A DNA stretch of 64,000 nt, from NCBI GenBank assembly GCA_965205165.1, contig OZ242037.1:186001-250000 (forward strand). Direction: 5' to 3'. The notes beneath the pieces are model-generated. The model saw only the letters and a list, made by a program, of their open reading frames with translations, was not told where the DNA came from and did no database searches. The DNA comes from CBDESM01 sp965205165 (lineage in GTDB: Bacteria > Chloroflexota > Dehalococcoidia > Bin125). Both the position numbers and the translations under genes were made by a program. Each line of letters begins with the position of its first letter. The stretch's first letter is position 1. Shown here piece by piece: positions 28,231 through 38,820 of the stretch.

Positions 28231-30265
28231 CCGGCTTCCGTCCTACCCACCCGCACCCGGCCCGCGCGCGAACGCCCGCCGCTCCATCGTCCTGTCCGCA
28301 CTCGTCTCGCTCGCGATCGCCGGCGTGCTCGCCGGCATCGGCTACCTCGCCTGGACCTTCATCGACAACGTCAACGAAAACGGCGCAGCCCCCGCCGCCC
28401 CCGTCATCACCGCCTCGCTCGGCGACGGCGAAAGCGTGCTCCTCAACCAGCAGATCCAGCTCCGTATCGAGGCCAGCAGCGGCAACCCCGTCACCAGCGC
28501 CCAGCTCTTCGTAGACGGCGCTTCGGTCGCCGTCGAAACGCCCTACTACTCCGACGCCCGCGGCCTCTACATCGCCAACTTCGCCTGGACCCCGGATGAA
28601 CTCGGCCGCGCCGACCTCCGCATCGTGCTCGGCGACGACCGCGATGTCAGCACCGAGCACCTGATCCGCGTCGACGTCACCGACGACCCTTCCCGGGTCG
28701 CCTCCGCCCTGCGCCTCTCGGTCGTCGGCATCGAACCGCTCCAGAACGTCTACCTGGGCCAGCCGATCCGCCTGCGCGCCTCCGCCCAGAGCGACGAGCC
28801 CGTGACCCGCTTCGCAATCCTCGTCAACGGCGCCGAAGCGGCCGCGGCCGAAGCCTCGCTCAACGACCAGGGCGTCTACTCCGCCGCGCTCGAGTGGACC
28901 CCCGCCGTGCTCGGCGCGGCCGACATCCAAATCCGCGCGATCTCCGCCTCCGGCGGCATCCCCCCGCGCGAACTCACCGTCTCCGTGATCGAGCCCCCCG
29001 CCGACTTCAGCGCCGCCGCCGCGACCGGCGACGCGCAGGAGTCCCAAGAGGAATCCGATGCCGCCGCAGCCGACGGCGAGCCCGCCGCCTACGCCCGCAT
29101 CCTCTCGCCCGACCACCAAACCCGCATCACCTACGCCGAGGGCGACCGAATCGACCTCGAAATCGGCGCGCGCGGCACCGGCCCGCTCTCGATCGTCAAC
29201 GTCTACATCACCCCCATCGACGACCTCGGCAACCTCGGCCGCTCCGAGCAGATCTGGCAGCGCACCGACACCCTCCCGCCCGGCGGCGAGTTCGCCGATA
29301 CCGTCCGCAACGTCGAGCGCCTGCTCTCCGGCTACGGCTGGTACCAGTTCGAAATCGTCGCCTTCACCACCGCCGGCCAGCGCTTCGATCACCGCATCGA
29401 CCTGCACATCGTCCGGCCCGCCGCCGGCCCGGCCGCCGAGTTCGCCGGGGACGAATCGGCGCAGGATGAACCGGAGGAGGGGGCCGGCGGCATCAACCGC
29501 ACCGACCTCTCCATCGTCTCCGTAGCCGTCGCCCGCGACGGGCGCGGCATCGAGGTCTCCGTGATCAATTCCGGCGCGATCGACCGCGCCAGCGTGCCGA
29601 TCACGATCATCGTCCGCGACGCCGCCAACGGCGCGCTGCTCGCCCGCCACGAAGAGGACTACGAACTCTCCGTCGGGCAGGTCGCCGCCATCCGCCTCCC
29701 CGTCGCCGTCAGCCAGCCCCGCGACCTGCTGATCGAGCTCGAGGCCGACTACGACATCGATCCCGACGGCAACTCCGTGGCCACGACCCTCCAGCCCCCC
29801 GACGGCGAGCTCACCGACCTCGCCGTCGCCGACGCACTGCTCTCCGACGACGGCCTCCTGATCATCACCATCGTCAACGTCGGCACCCGGCCGGTGGACG
29901 ACTACGCCGTGCTGCTCGCCAGCAGCGGCGGCGACGGCCTGCGCGAGTTCGCCTCCCGCCCAGATGACGCCGCGCCGCTCGCCCCCGGCCGCGCCGAGGT
30001 CGTCTTCAGCGCCCTCCCCCACCAGCCGCCGATCCAAATCACGCTCGACCCCCGCGGCGAAATCGACCAGAACCCGGACAACAACCGCCTCACCTTCAGC
30101 CCATCGACCAGCCCACCGACCGGGGCCGACGAGCCCGCTGAAGCCGATCAGCCGGAGCTTGAGGAAGAGGCGGAAGAAGCGGACGACGACCTGCTGCTCG
30201 AGGAAGAGGCCGGCGACGAAATCGAGGATGCGGGCGAACAAGACGATCTGCAGCTGGAAGAATAG
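28205..30265 (+). CDS. Membrane-anchored extracellular protein with repeated Ig/CARDB-like beta domains
   Basis: A 686-residue protein: basic N-terminus, one transmembrane helix (about 30-56, VLSALVSLAIAGVLAGIGYL), then several beta-rich modules. Two begin with similar text (VTSAQLFVDGASVAVETPYY and VTRFAILVNGAEAAAAEASL, each closing with a W-T-P motif). Later modules look CARDB-like (TDLSIVSVAVARDGRGIEVS; TDLAVADALLSDDGLLIITI). The last 45 residues are almost all Glu/Asp. The start lies 26 bases inside ppsA, so expression may be coupled. I recognise no enzyme domain. A cell-surface adhesive or scaffolding role is inference. Confidence 0.78.
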   Translation: MQKRGSLANRLPSYPPAPGPRANARRSIVLSALVSLAIAGVLAGIGYLAWTFIDNVNENGAAPAAPVITASLGDGESVLLNQQIQLRIEASSGNPVTSAQLFVDGASVAVETPYYSDARGLYIANFAWTPDELGRADLRIVLGDDRDVSTEHLIRVDVTDDPSRVASALRLSVVGIEPLQNVYLGQPIRLRASAQSDEPVTRFAILVNGAEAAAAEASLNDQGVYSAALEWTPAVLGAADIQIRAISASGGIPPRELTVSVIEPPADFSAAAATGDAQESQEESDAAAADGEPAAYARILSPDHQTRITYAEGDRIDLEIGARGTGPLSIVNVYITPIDDLGNLGRSEQIWQRTDTLPPGGEFADTVRNVERLLSGYGWYQFEIVAFTTAGQRFDHRIDLHIVRPAAGPAAEFAGDESAQDEPEEGAGGINRTDLSIVSVAVARDGRGIEVSVINSGAIDRASVPITIIVRDAANGALLARHEEDYELSVGQVAAIRLPVAVSQPRDLLIELEADYDIDPDGNSVATTLQPPDGELTDLAVADALLSDDGLLIITIVNVGTRPVDDYAVLLASSGGDGLREFASRPDDAAPLAPGRAEVVFSALPHQPPIQITLDPRGEIDQNPDNNRLTFSPSTSPPTGADEPAEADQPELEEEAEEADDDLLLEEEAGDEIEDAGEQDDLQLEE

Positions 30266-30323
30266 AAACAAAGCCGCAATCGGCCCGCTTCCGGGCGGCG
30301 GCCGCAACTTCATCCGGGCGTGC

Positions 30324-30329
30324 TAGCAT
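30324..30329 (+). promoter_or_regulatory. -10-like TAGCAT upstream of dnaG
   Basis: TAGCAT lies 41 bases before the chosen dnaG GTG, in the gap after the acidic-tail protein gene. It is six bases from another GTG (30336) that is out of frame with dnaG. No -35 recognised. Confidence 0.35.
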
Positions 30330-30370
30330 TGCGCCGTGGCGCGCGCTTCAGATCCCAGTACCTGTTCTCC

Positions 30371-32263
30371 GTGTCGCTAGCGCAGGATGTCAAGGCGCGC
30401 GTCGATATCGTCGACCTCATCGGCGAATCAGTACCCCTGATCAAATCGGGCAGGACCTTCAAGGCCCGCTGCCCCTTCCACGCCGAAAAGACCCCCTCCT
30501 TCGTCGTCGACCCCCAGCGCCAATCGTGGCGCTGCTTCGGCGCATGCGCCGAGGGCGGCGACGTCTTCGGCTGGCTCCAGAAGCGCGAGAACATCGAGTT
30601 CAAGGACGCCCTCCGCCTGCTCGCACAGCGCGCCGGCATCCGCCTCGAACCCGCCAGCCCCGAACGCGCCGCACGCGAACGCCTCCAGCAGCGCCTGCTC
30701 GACGCCAACTCCGCCGCCCTCAACTGGTGGCGCTCCCTGCTCGCCGACTCCCCATCCGCCGAACACGCCCGCGCATACGTCATCGAGCGCGGCATCGAAG
30801 AGGCCAGCGCCGCCCAATTCGAACTCGGCTACGCCGACGGCGCCGACGGCGACCTCCAGCGCCATCTCGCAACGCTCGGCTTCCGCTCCGAGGAGCTCGA
30901 ACAAGCAGGCCTGATCGTGATCACCGAACACGGCCCCCGCGACCGCTTCCGCAACCGCCTCATGTTCCCCATCCGCAACCGCGCCGGCGCTTGCGTCGGC
31001 TTCTCCGGCCGCGCCCTCGACGACGACCCCGCCAAATACGTCAACACCCCCGAATCGCCCGTCTTCCAAAAGCGCGCCCTGCTCTACGGCCTCAACTTCG
31101 CCGCCGACGCCATCCGCCAAGCCGGCTCCGTCGTCGTCGTCGAGGGCTACACCGACGTGATCAGCGCCCACGCCCACGGCTCGCCCAACACCGTCGCCTC
31201 AATGGGCACCGCCCTCACCGAGGCCCAGGTCGCCCTGATCGCCCCCCTCGCCAAAGACGTCCGCTTCGCGCTCGACTCCGACGCCGCCGGCCAAGCCGCC
31301 ACCCGCCGCGGCATCGAAACCGTCCAGCACGCCTTCGCCGACGGCATCCTCCGCGGCCAAGCCCGCCTCTCCGCCGACATCCGCATCATCGAACTCCCCC
31401 CCGGCCGCGACCCCGACGACCTGATCCGCGAGCAGCCCGACGCCTGGAACGCGCTGATCGCCGCCGCCCGCCCCTTCCTCGACTTCCTGCTCGACCAGGC
31501 CCGCGCCCGCCACGACCTCGACCAGCCCCGCGGCCGCGCCGACTTCGCCGACGAACTCGCCCCCGTCATCCAGCGCATCTCCGACCCCGTCATCCGCTCC
31601 GCCTACGTCAACCGCGTCGCCGCGCTCGCCCAAGTCGATCCCAAGCTGATCGCCTCGCGCCCCGCCCCCCGCGGTTCCGAAGGTGATGCCCAACGCCGCA
31701 TGCCGGCCGAATCCCCGCGCCGGACGCAGCCCCGCGATCCCGTGCAAACCGCGTTCGCCGCCCTCGCCGTCGCCCACGATGCCGTCGCCCGCCAGCTCGA
31801 AAACGACGCCCTCGACCTGATCGACGACGCCGAAGACCGCCAGATCATCGCCGCCCGCATCGCCGCCCAAGCGTCGCCCGATTGGATCGAGCAGCTCTCC
31901 CCGCCCCAGCAGGAACAGGCCGCCGCGCTCCGCCGTTATGCCGCCGACACGCTGCCCCCCTTCACCGATTCCGACGCCGTCGACGCCGCAGTCGACGCCG
32001 CCCAGCGCATCCGCGAGCGCCGCAGCCGCGACCACCTCCGCATCCTGAGCATGCAGGTCGCCGAGTTCGACCAAGCCCTCCCCAACGGCCCCGTCGCCAA
32101 GGCCGCCGCCGCCCTCGACCGCGGCGACGATGATCCGCTCGATCCCGACATATTGCCCGCCGCGGACATGGTGCTGCAGGTGCGCGACCGCGCCGCCGCG
32201 CTGCACAATGACGACAACCGCGGGCCGCGACAGCAGCACGCACCCGTGCCCAGCTTGGAGTAG
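30371..32263 (+). CDS. dnaG: DNA primase
   Basis: DnaG makes RNA primers at the replication fork. The N-terminal zinc domain uses C34, H37, C55, C59 (CPFH ... CFGACAEGG; one residue more between the last two cysteines than in E. coli). The catalytic core has RLMFPIRNRAGACVGFSGRAL (about residues 197-217), then TOPRIM motifs VVVEGYTDVISAHAHG and LDSDAAGQAATRRG. The C-terminal DnaB-binding region is helical. I chose GTG 30371 because the reading then starts SLAQDVKARVDIVDLIGE, as is typical; GTG 30320 would add 17 non-conserved residues. It sits 5 bases before rpoD, the classic dnaG-rpoD macromolecular-synthesis order. Confidence 0.93.
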   Translation: MSLAQDVKARVDIVDLIGESVPLIKSGRTFKARCPFHAEKTPSFVVDPQRQSWRCFGACAEGGDVFGWLQKRENIEFKDALRLLAQRAGIRLEPASPERAARERLQQRLLDANSAALNWWRSLLADSPSAEHARAYVIERGIEEASAAQFELGYADGADGDLQRHLATLGFRSEELEQAGLIVITEHGPRDRFRNRLMFPIRNRAGACVGFSGRALDDDPAKYVNTPESPVFQKRALLYGLNFAADAIRQAGSVVVVEGYTDVISAHAHGSPNTVASMGTALTEAQVALIAPLAKDVRFALDSDAAGQAATRRGIETVQHAFADGILRGQARLSADIRIIELPPGRDPDDLIREQPDAWNALIAAARPFLDFLLDQARARHDLDQPRGRADFADELAPVIQRISDPVIRSAYVNRVAALAQVDPKLIASRPAPRGSEGDAQRRMPAESPRRTQPRDPVQTAFAALAVAHDAVARQLENDALDLIDDAEDRQIIAARIAAQASPDWIEQLSPPQQEQAAALRRYAADTLPPFTDSDAVDAAVDAAQRIRERRSRDHLRILSMQVAEFDQALPNGPVAKAAAALDRGDDDPLDPDILPAADMVLQVRDRAAALHNDDNRGPRQQHAPVPSLE

Positions 32264-32268
32264 CGCCG

Positions 32269-34911
<2,643 letters not shown>

Positions 34912-34939
34912 CCCGCCCGCACCCGCGCTCCCGCCGTTC

Positions 34940-34945
34940 TAGCCT
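34940..34945 (+). promoter_or_regulatory. -10-like TAGCCT before the monooxygenase pair
   Basis: TAGCCT lies 18 bases before the ATG at 34964, with an AAGGAGGAAC ribosome site (34951-34960) between them. The spacing gives a short leader. No -35 recognised. Confidence 0.4.
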
Positions 34946-34963
34946 GTCGCAAGGAGGAACGGC

Positions 34964-36151
34964 ATGTCCCGAACCGGCACCGAGCGCAAGCGCGAACGCG
35001 GCGAGTGGATCGAGCGCGCCGAGTCCATCGGCCCCGCCCTCGCCGATCTCAGCGCCGAATCGACCCGCCTGCGCACGATGTGCCCGCCCGCCGTCGCCGC
35101 GCTCGAAGACGCCGGCATGTTCGCCATGGCCGCCCCGCTGGAGGTCGACGGCCACGACGTGCACCCCGCCACCCAAGTCGAGGTCTTCGAGACCCTCGCC
35201 AGTTATGACATGTCCGCCGGCTGGGTCGCCTTCATCCAAACCGAATCCGCCGCCTCGCTCGGCGCCAAAATCCCCGACGGCCCCGGACTCCAAACCATCT
35301 TCGCCGACGGCATCCCCAAAGCCGTCGGCCTGATCAATCCCCAAGGCGAGGCCCGCCCCGCGGACAGCGGCTACCAAGTCTCCGGCAAATGGAACTTCGG
35401 CAGCGGCGTCCGCCACTGCACCTGGATCATCGGCGCAAGCCGCCTCTTCGACGCCGACGGCAGCCCCCGCCTCACCTCGCAGGGCTTCCCCATCACCGCC
35501 GGCTGCGCCATCCCCCAAAGCGCCTTCGAGCTCGAAGACAACTGGGACACGATCGGCCTCGAAGGCACCGGCAGCTGCAACTTCCTGCTCCCCGAACCCG
35601 CCAGCGTCGCCCCCGATTTCATGGTCAACTCCGCCAAGACCCTCCGCGGCAGCGCCTGGCACCGCGGCCCCGGCGTCACCTACATCAGCCCCGGCCACAC
35701 CGGCGTCGCGCTCGGCGCGGCCAAGCGCGCCCTCGACCTGCTCTCCACCTCGCTCACAGACCGCATCCGAATGGGCGCGAAGGCGGGCATCGCCGACCGC
35801 GGCGCGTTCCAGCGCGACTACGGCGAAGCCGTCGCCAAGTACGAGGCCGCCCGCGCCTACGCGCTCTCCACCCTCGACGGCGCCGTCGAAACGCTCGAAG
35901 CCGGCCGCGCCATGTCCGCGACCGACGACGCCAAAGTCCGCGCCATGGTCGTCTGGGTCACCGATGCCTGCGTCGAAGTCGTCCGCTTCGCCCACCACTC
36001 CAGCGGCGGCGCGGCCGTCTTCCACGATCACCCCATGCAAAAGGTCTACCGCGACCTGCTCGCCGCCAGCCAGCACATCTACGTCGCCGAAACCGGCTAC
36101 GAACGCTCCGGCGCGCTCCAACTCGACCGCACCCCCGCATCCGCCTGGTAG
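34964..36151 (+). CDS. Flavin-dependent monooxygenase / acyl-CoA dehydrogenase-like protein 1
   Basis: A 395-residue protein with the acyl-CoA dehydrogenase fold, closest in pattern to the flavin monooxygenase branch (HsaA/DszC type). These oxygenate substrates with reduced flavin from a partner reductase. Seen are an N-terminal helical domain, a beta domain with SGKWNFGSGVRHCTWII and EGTGSCNF, and a helical C-terminus with HHSSGGAAVFHDHPMQKVYRDL (motif about residues 346-367). There is no acyl-CoA dehydrogenase catalytic Glu that I can place. It has a strong ribosome site. The neighbour is a paralogue. No flavin reductase is adjacent, so partner and substrate are unknown. Confidence 0.82.
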   Translation: MSRTGTERKRERGEWIERAESIGPALADLSAESTRLRTMCPPAVAALEDAGMFAMAAPLEVDGHDVHPATQVEVFETLASYDMSAGWVAFIQTESAASLGAKIPDGPGLQTIFADGIPKAVGLINPQGEARPADSGYQVSGKWNFGSGVRHCTWIIGASRLFDADGSPRLTSQGFPITAGCAIPQSAFELEDNWDTIGLEGTGSCNFLLPEPASVAPDFMVNSAKTLRGSAWHRGPGVTYISPGHTGVALGAAKRALDLLSTSLTDRIRMGAKAGIADRGAFQRDYGEAVAKYEAARAYALSTLDGAVETLEAGRAMSATDDAKVRAMVVWVTDACVEVVRFAHHSSGGAAVFHDHPMQKVYRDLLAASQHIYVAETGYERSGALQLDRTPASAW

Positions 36152-36172
36152 CGCGACCCGCGAACGGAACGG

Positions 36173-37348
36173 ATGATGTCCCGCACCAGCCCGAGCCGCC
36201 AGCGCGAGCGCCGCGAATGGATCGAGCGCGCCGAGGCCTTGCAGCCGCCCGCCGCAAAGCACGCGCCCGAATCCGCCCGGCTGCGGACGATGGCCCCGCC
36301 GCTCGTCCAAGCGCTCGCCGATTCCGGCATCTTCGCCATGGCCTCCCCCCGCGAAGTCGGCGGCTTCGATGTGCACCCCGCCATCCAGGTCGAGGTCTTC
36401 GAGACCCTCGCCCGCACCGACATCTCCACCGGCTGGGTGGCGATGATCCAAGCCGAAACCGCGGGAATAGTCGGCTCCCACCTGCCCGATGGTCCGGGCC
36501 TCGACGCGGTCTTCAACGGCGAATTCCCCCGCATCGCCGGCACCGCCAACCCCGAAGGCCGGCTGGTCGAAGCCGTTGGCGAATATCAAGTCGAGGGCCG
36601 CTGGTCCTTCGCCAGCGGCATCCGCCACTGCGACTGGGTCCTCGCCAACGCGATCATCCCCGCTCAAGCCGGGCAGCCGCCCCAAGTGCTCGGCTGCGTC
36701 CTGCCGACCTCCGAGATCGAGATCGAGGACAGCTGGCGTGTCATGGGCCTCGAAGGCACCGGCAGCTGCCACTACCGCGCCAATCGCCCGCTGCCCGTTC
36801 CGCGGGACTTCCTCACCGGCTTCGGCGGCGCCGGCCCGCACCGCGGCGGCGCTTGGCACGACCTCCCCACGATCGTCTTCCTCAGCCCCGGCCATGCCGG
36901 CATCGCGCTCGGCGCGGCCCAGCGCGCCCTCGACCTGATCGCCGGCCAGCTCGCCGAACGGGTGCGCTTCGGCGCGGGCTCCGCAATCGTCGACCGCGGC
37001 GCCTTCCAGCGCGACTACGCGGAAGCCGCCGCACGTCTCCGCGCCGCCCGTGCCTACGCCCTCGACACTCTCGATGAGGCCATGGCCCGGCGCGAACAGG
37101 GCCAGCAGATCGACGAGGCTCAATCCGCGCAAATCCGCCTGATGGTCGCCTGGGTCACTGACGCCTGCGTGGACATCGCCCGCTTCGCCCACCACTCGGG
37201 CGGCGGCGCAGCCGCATTCCACGACAACCCCCTCCAGCAGACAGTCCGCGACATCATGGTCGCCAGCCAGCACGTCTACGTGGCCGACACCGCCTACGAG
37301 CGCGCCGGTGCCTTCATGCTCGGCCGCAAGCCCTCCGGCGTCCTCTAA
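36173..37348 (+). CDS. Flavin-dependent monooxygenase / acyl-CoA dehydrogenase-like protein 2
   Basis: A 391-residue paralogue of the preceding gene, with the same landmarks in the same order: RREWIERAEALQP, VEVFETLARTDISTGWVAMI, EGRWSFASGIRHCDWVL, LEGTGSCHYR, SPGHAGIALGAAQRALDL, HHSGGGAAAFHDNPLQQTVR. The two differ enough to be an old duplication. The ATG at 36173 is followed at once by a second in-frame ATG; the ribosome site is weak. It lies 21 bases after copy 1, so they are probably cotranscribed and may act on related substrates. Confidence 0.82.
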   Translation: MMSRTSPSRQRERREWIERAEALQPPAAKHAPESARLRTMAPPLVQALADSGIFAMASPREVGGFDVHPAIQVEVFETLARTDISTGWVAMIQAETAGIVGSHLPDGPGLDAVFNGEFPRIAGTANPEGRLVEAVGEYQVEGRWSFASGIRHCDWVLANAIIPAQAGQPPQVLGCVLPTSEIEIEDSWRVMGLEGTGSCHYRANRPLPVPRDFLTGFGGAGPHRGGAWHDLPTIVFLSPGHAGIALGAAQRALDLIAGQLAERVRFGAGSAIVDRGAFQRDYAEAAARLRAARAYALDTLDEAMARREQGQQIDEAQSAQIRLMVAWVTDACVDIARFAHHSGGGAAAFHDNPLQQTVRDIMVASQHVYVADTAYERAGAFMLGRKPSGVL

Positions 37349-37355
37349 CTCCGCA

Positions 37356-37361
37356 TATCAT
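37356..37361 (+). promoter_or_regulatory. -10-like TATCAT before A1
   Basis: TATCAT lies 32 bases before the A1 ATG. A GGAG ribosome site is present. Unlike the A2 and A3 promoters, no palindrome follows the box. Confidence 0.4.
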
Positions 37362-37393
37362 CATCAAGACGCCCAACCGCGCCGGAGCCGATC

Positions 37394-37720
37394 ATGGTCA
37401 CCGCCGACCCCCAGCCCGCAACCAAGTCGGACCTGCTCTCCGAAGACGAGCGCCCCCCTTGGCAGCGCGCCAGAGAGCTGCTCGACGCCGGCTACCCATG
37501 GGACGAAATCAAGCTATGCATGCGCGCCGACTACCGCGCCCGCATCACCTTCGCCCACCTCCTCGACGACGAAGACATGGCCTGGCTCGCCGACGTCGAC
37601 TGCCACACCACCATCTCGCGGATCGAGGGCACGATCATCGACGAAGAGGAGATGATCGCGCAGCTTGAGGAACTCGACCGCCGCGACGGCCTGCCCTGGT
37701 TCGACTACAGGTCGGTTTAG
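37394..37720 (+). CDS. A1: acidic antitoxin-like paralogue without a toxin partner
   Basis: A 108-residue acidic protein, first of five paralogues in this array. The shared core is PWQRARELLDAG, W, IKxCM, ADYRARITFAHLLDDEDMAWLA and ELDRRDGLPWFDY. In A2, A3 and A5 the stop codon overlaps the start of a RelE/ParE-like toxin. Here only 24 bases separate the stop from the A2 promoter, so no toxin follows. I do not recognise the family and see no known DNA-binding motif. An antitoxin role is inferred from its paralogues. Start: ATG with GGAG upstream. Confidence 0.72.
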   Translation: MVTADPQPATKSDLLSEDERPPWQRARELLDAGYPWDEIKLCMRADYRARITFAHLLDDEDMAWLADVDCHTTISRIEGTIIDEEEMIAQLEELDRRDGLPWFDYRSV

Positions 37721-37736
37721 CCCGAGTGCCCTGCCC

Positions 37737-37975
37737 CGTCCGCCTATGCTGATCCCGATGCCGCAGGCATCGCCCCCGGAGACGATCATGGTCACCGCCG
37801 ACCCCGAACGCGCCGCCAAGACGGAGCCGTACATCGCGGACGACCGCGCCCCTTGGCAGCGCGCCCGCGAACTGCTCAACGCCGGCCATTCTTGGCCAGC
37901 CGTCAAGCAGTGCATGTTCGCCGACTTCCGCGCCCGCGTCACCTTCGCCAACCTGCTCGAAGACGAAGACATGGC
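37737..37975 (+). repeat. Direct repeat copy 1 (A2 promoter and 5' coding half)
   Basis: This 239-base segment matches 38446-38684 at a constant offset of 709 bases, with about a dozen differences by eye. It covers the -10 box, palindrome, ribosome site and first 60 codons or so of A2. It marks a recent tandem duplication within the array. Confidence 0.85.
37745..37771 (+). promoter_or_regulatory. A2 promoter with palindromic operator
   Basis: The -10-like TATGCT (37745-37750) is followed by GATGCC-GCA-GGCATC (37757-37771), a perfect 6-base inverted repeat with a 3-base centre, placed where transcription should begin. The same arrangement recurs before A3. This is the layout expected for an operator bound by an autorepressing antitoxin or toxin-antitoxin complex. 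The palindrome also contains an in-frame ATG (37758). Confidence 0.6.
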
Positions 37976-38117
37976 CGACCTCGCCTACGTCTGCTTCCAC
38001 ACCTCCGTATCCGAGATCGAAGGGACCTTCATCAGCGGCGAGGCGATGGAAGCGATGCTCGATGAGCTCGATCGCCGCGATGGCCTGCCGCCATTCGACG
38101 GCAACGATCAGGAGTGA
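37788..38117 (+). CDS. A2: acidic antitoxin-like protein
   Basis: A 109-residue acidic protein from ATG 37788, which has GGAG six bases upstream. An in-frame ATG at 37758, 7 bases behind the -10 box, would add ten residues if the message is leaderless. Core text: DDRAPWQRARELLNAG, AVKQCMFADFRARVTFANLL, EDEDMADLAYV and ELDRRDGLPPFDG. It is nearly identical to A3 in the first half. Its stop overlaps the GTG of toxin B2 (GTGA), the usual coupling of type II antitoxin-toxin pairs. The family itself is not one I recognise. Confidence 0.8.
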   Translation: MVTADPERAAKTEPYIADDRAPWQRARELLNAGHSWPAVKQCMFADFRARVTFANLLEDEDMADLAYVCFHTSVSEIEGTFISGEAMEAMLDELDRRDGLPPFDGNDQE

Positions 38118-38437
38118 TCCCGCAACGCCGGCGCAGGCACCGATTCGCGCTGGAATACACCGCGACGGGAAGGGCCGACTTCGCTTCGCTCGCGCCGACT
38201 CCGCGGCGAGCGGCGCGGCGGTTGATCCGCGAGCTGTTGGACGATCCGTACCGCAACGGCACCAAGCAACTCCTCGGCCAACCCGAGGGCAGGCGCCGCG
38301 CAGCATTTGGAAACCGGCGGATCATCTACCAAGTCCGCGCCAACGCCGGAAAAATCATCATCGAGCACATCGGCCCCCGTTCGACGATCTACCAAGGAGA
38401 CCTCGGCCTCCCCGGAGGCCCGCCCCCGTTGCGATAG
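38114..38437 (+). CDS. B2: RelE/ParE-like toxin
   Basis: A 107-residue basic protein with the RelE/ParE pattern: AARRLIRELLDDPYRNGTKQLLGQ, whose contiguous core is about residues 33-56. RRAAFGNRRIIYQV and a closing IIIEHIGPRSTIYQ follow. The Lys, the Arg before IIY and the terminal Arg and Tyr match positions important in RelE mRNA interferases. ParE-like gyrase poisons share the fold, so the target is open. The GTG start overlaps the A2 stop. It ends with a clean TAG. Confidence 0.85.
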   Translation: MIPQRRRRHRFALEYTATGRADFASLAPTPRRAARRLIRELLDDPYRNGTKQLLGQPEGRRRAAFGNRRIIYQVRANAGKIIIEHIGPRSTIYQGDLGLPGGPPPLR

Positions 38438-38445
38438 CGCCGCGC

Positions 38446-38684
38446 CGTCCGCCTATGCTGATCGCGATGCCGCAGGCATCGCCCCGGGAGACGATCATGG
38501 TCACCGCCGACCCCGAACGCGCCGCCAAGACCGACCCTTACACCGCGGACGACCGCGCTCCTTGGCAGCGGGCCCGCGAACTGCTCGACGCCGGCCACTC
38601 TTGGCCCGCCGTCAAGCAGTGCATGTTCGCCGACTTCCGCGCCCGCATCACCTTCGCCAACCTGCTCGAAGACGAAGACATGGC
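38446..38684 (+). repeat. Direct repeat copy 2 (A3 promoter and 5' coding half)
   Basis: Second copy of the 239-base repeat described at 37737-37975. It covers the A3 promoter, palindrome, ribosome site and first half of A3. Confidence 0.85.
38454..38480 (+). promoter_or_regulatory. A3 promoter with palindromic operator
   Basis: TATGCT (38454-38459) followed by GATGCC-GCA-GGCATC (38466-38480), identical to the A2 element in hexamer and palindrome and in their spacing. A TTGCGA lies 19 bases upstream of the -10 as a weak -35 candidate. Confidence 0.6.
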
Positions 38685-38820
38685 TTGGCTCGCCGATTCG
38701 GCGTTCTACAGCACGATCGCAGACGTCGAGGACACTTGGATTGACGGGCAAGAGGCTGAAGTGATCCTCGACGAACTCGATCGCCGCAGCGGATTCCCGC
38801 GCCCCGCCAACCCGGCGTGA
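38497..38820 (+). CDS. A3: acidic antitoxin-like protein
   Basis: A 107-residue paralogue of A2: DDRAPWQRARELLDAG, AVKQCMFADFRARITFANLL, EDEDMAWLADS, then a diverged C-terminus ending RRSGFPRPANPA. ATG 38497 has GGGAG upstream. ATG 38467, 7 bases behind the -10, is an in-frame alternative. Its stop overlaps the GTG of toxin B3. The near-identity with A2 in the first half and divergence after it suggest duplication followed by drift, or recombination, in the partner-contacting end. Confidence 0.8.
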   Translation: MVTADPERAAKTDPYTADDRAPWQRARELLDAGHSWPAVKQCMFADFRARITFANLLEDEDMAWLADSAFYSTIADVEDTWIDGQEAEVILDELDRRSGFPRPANPA

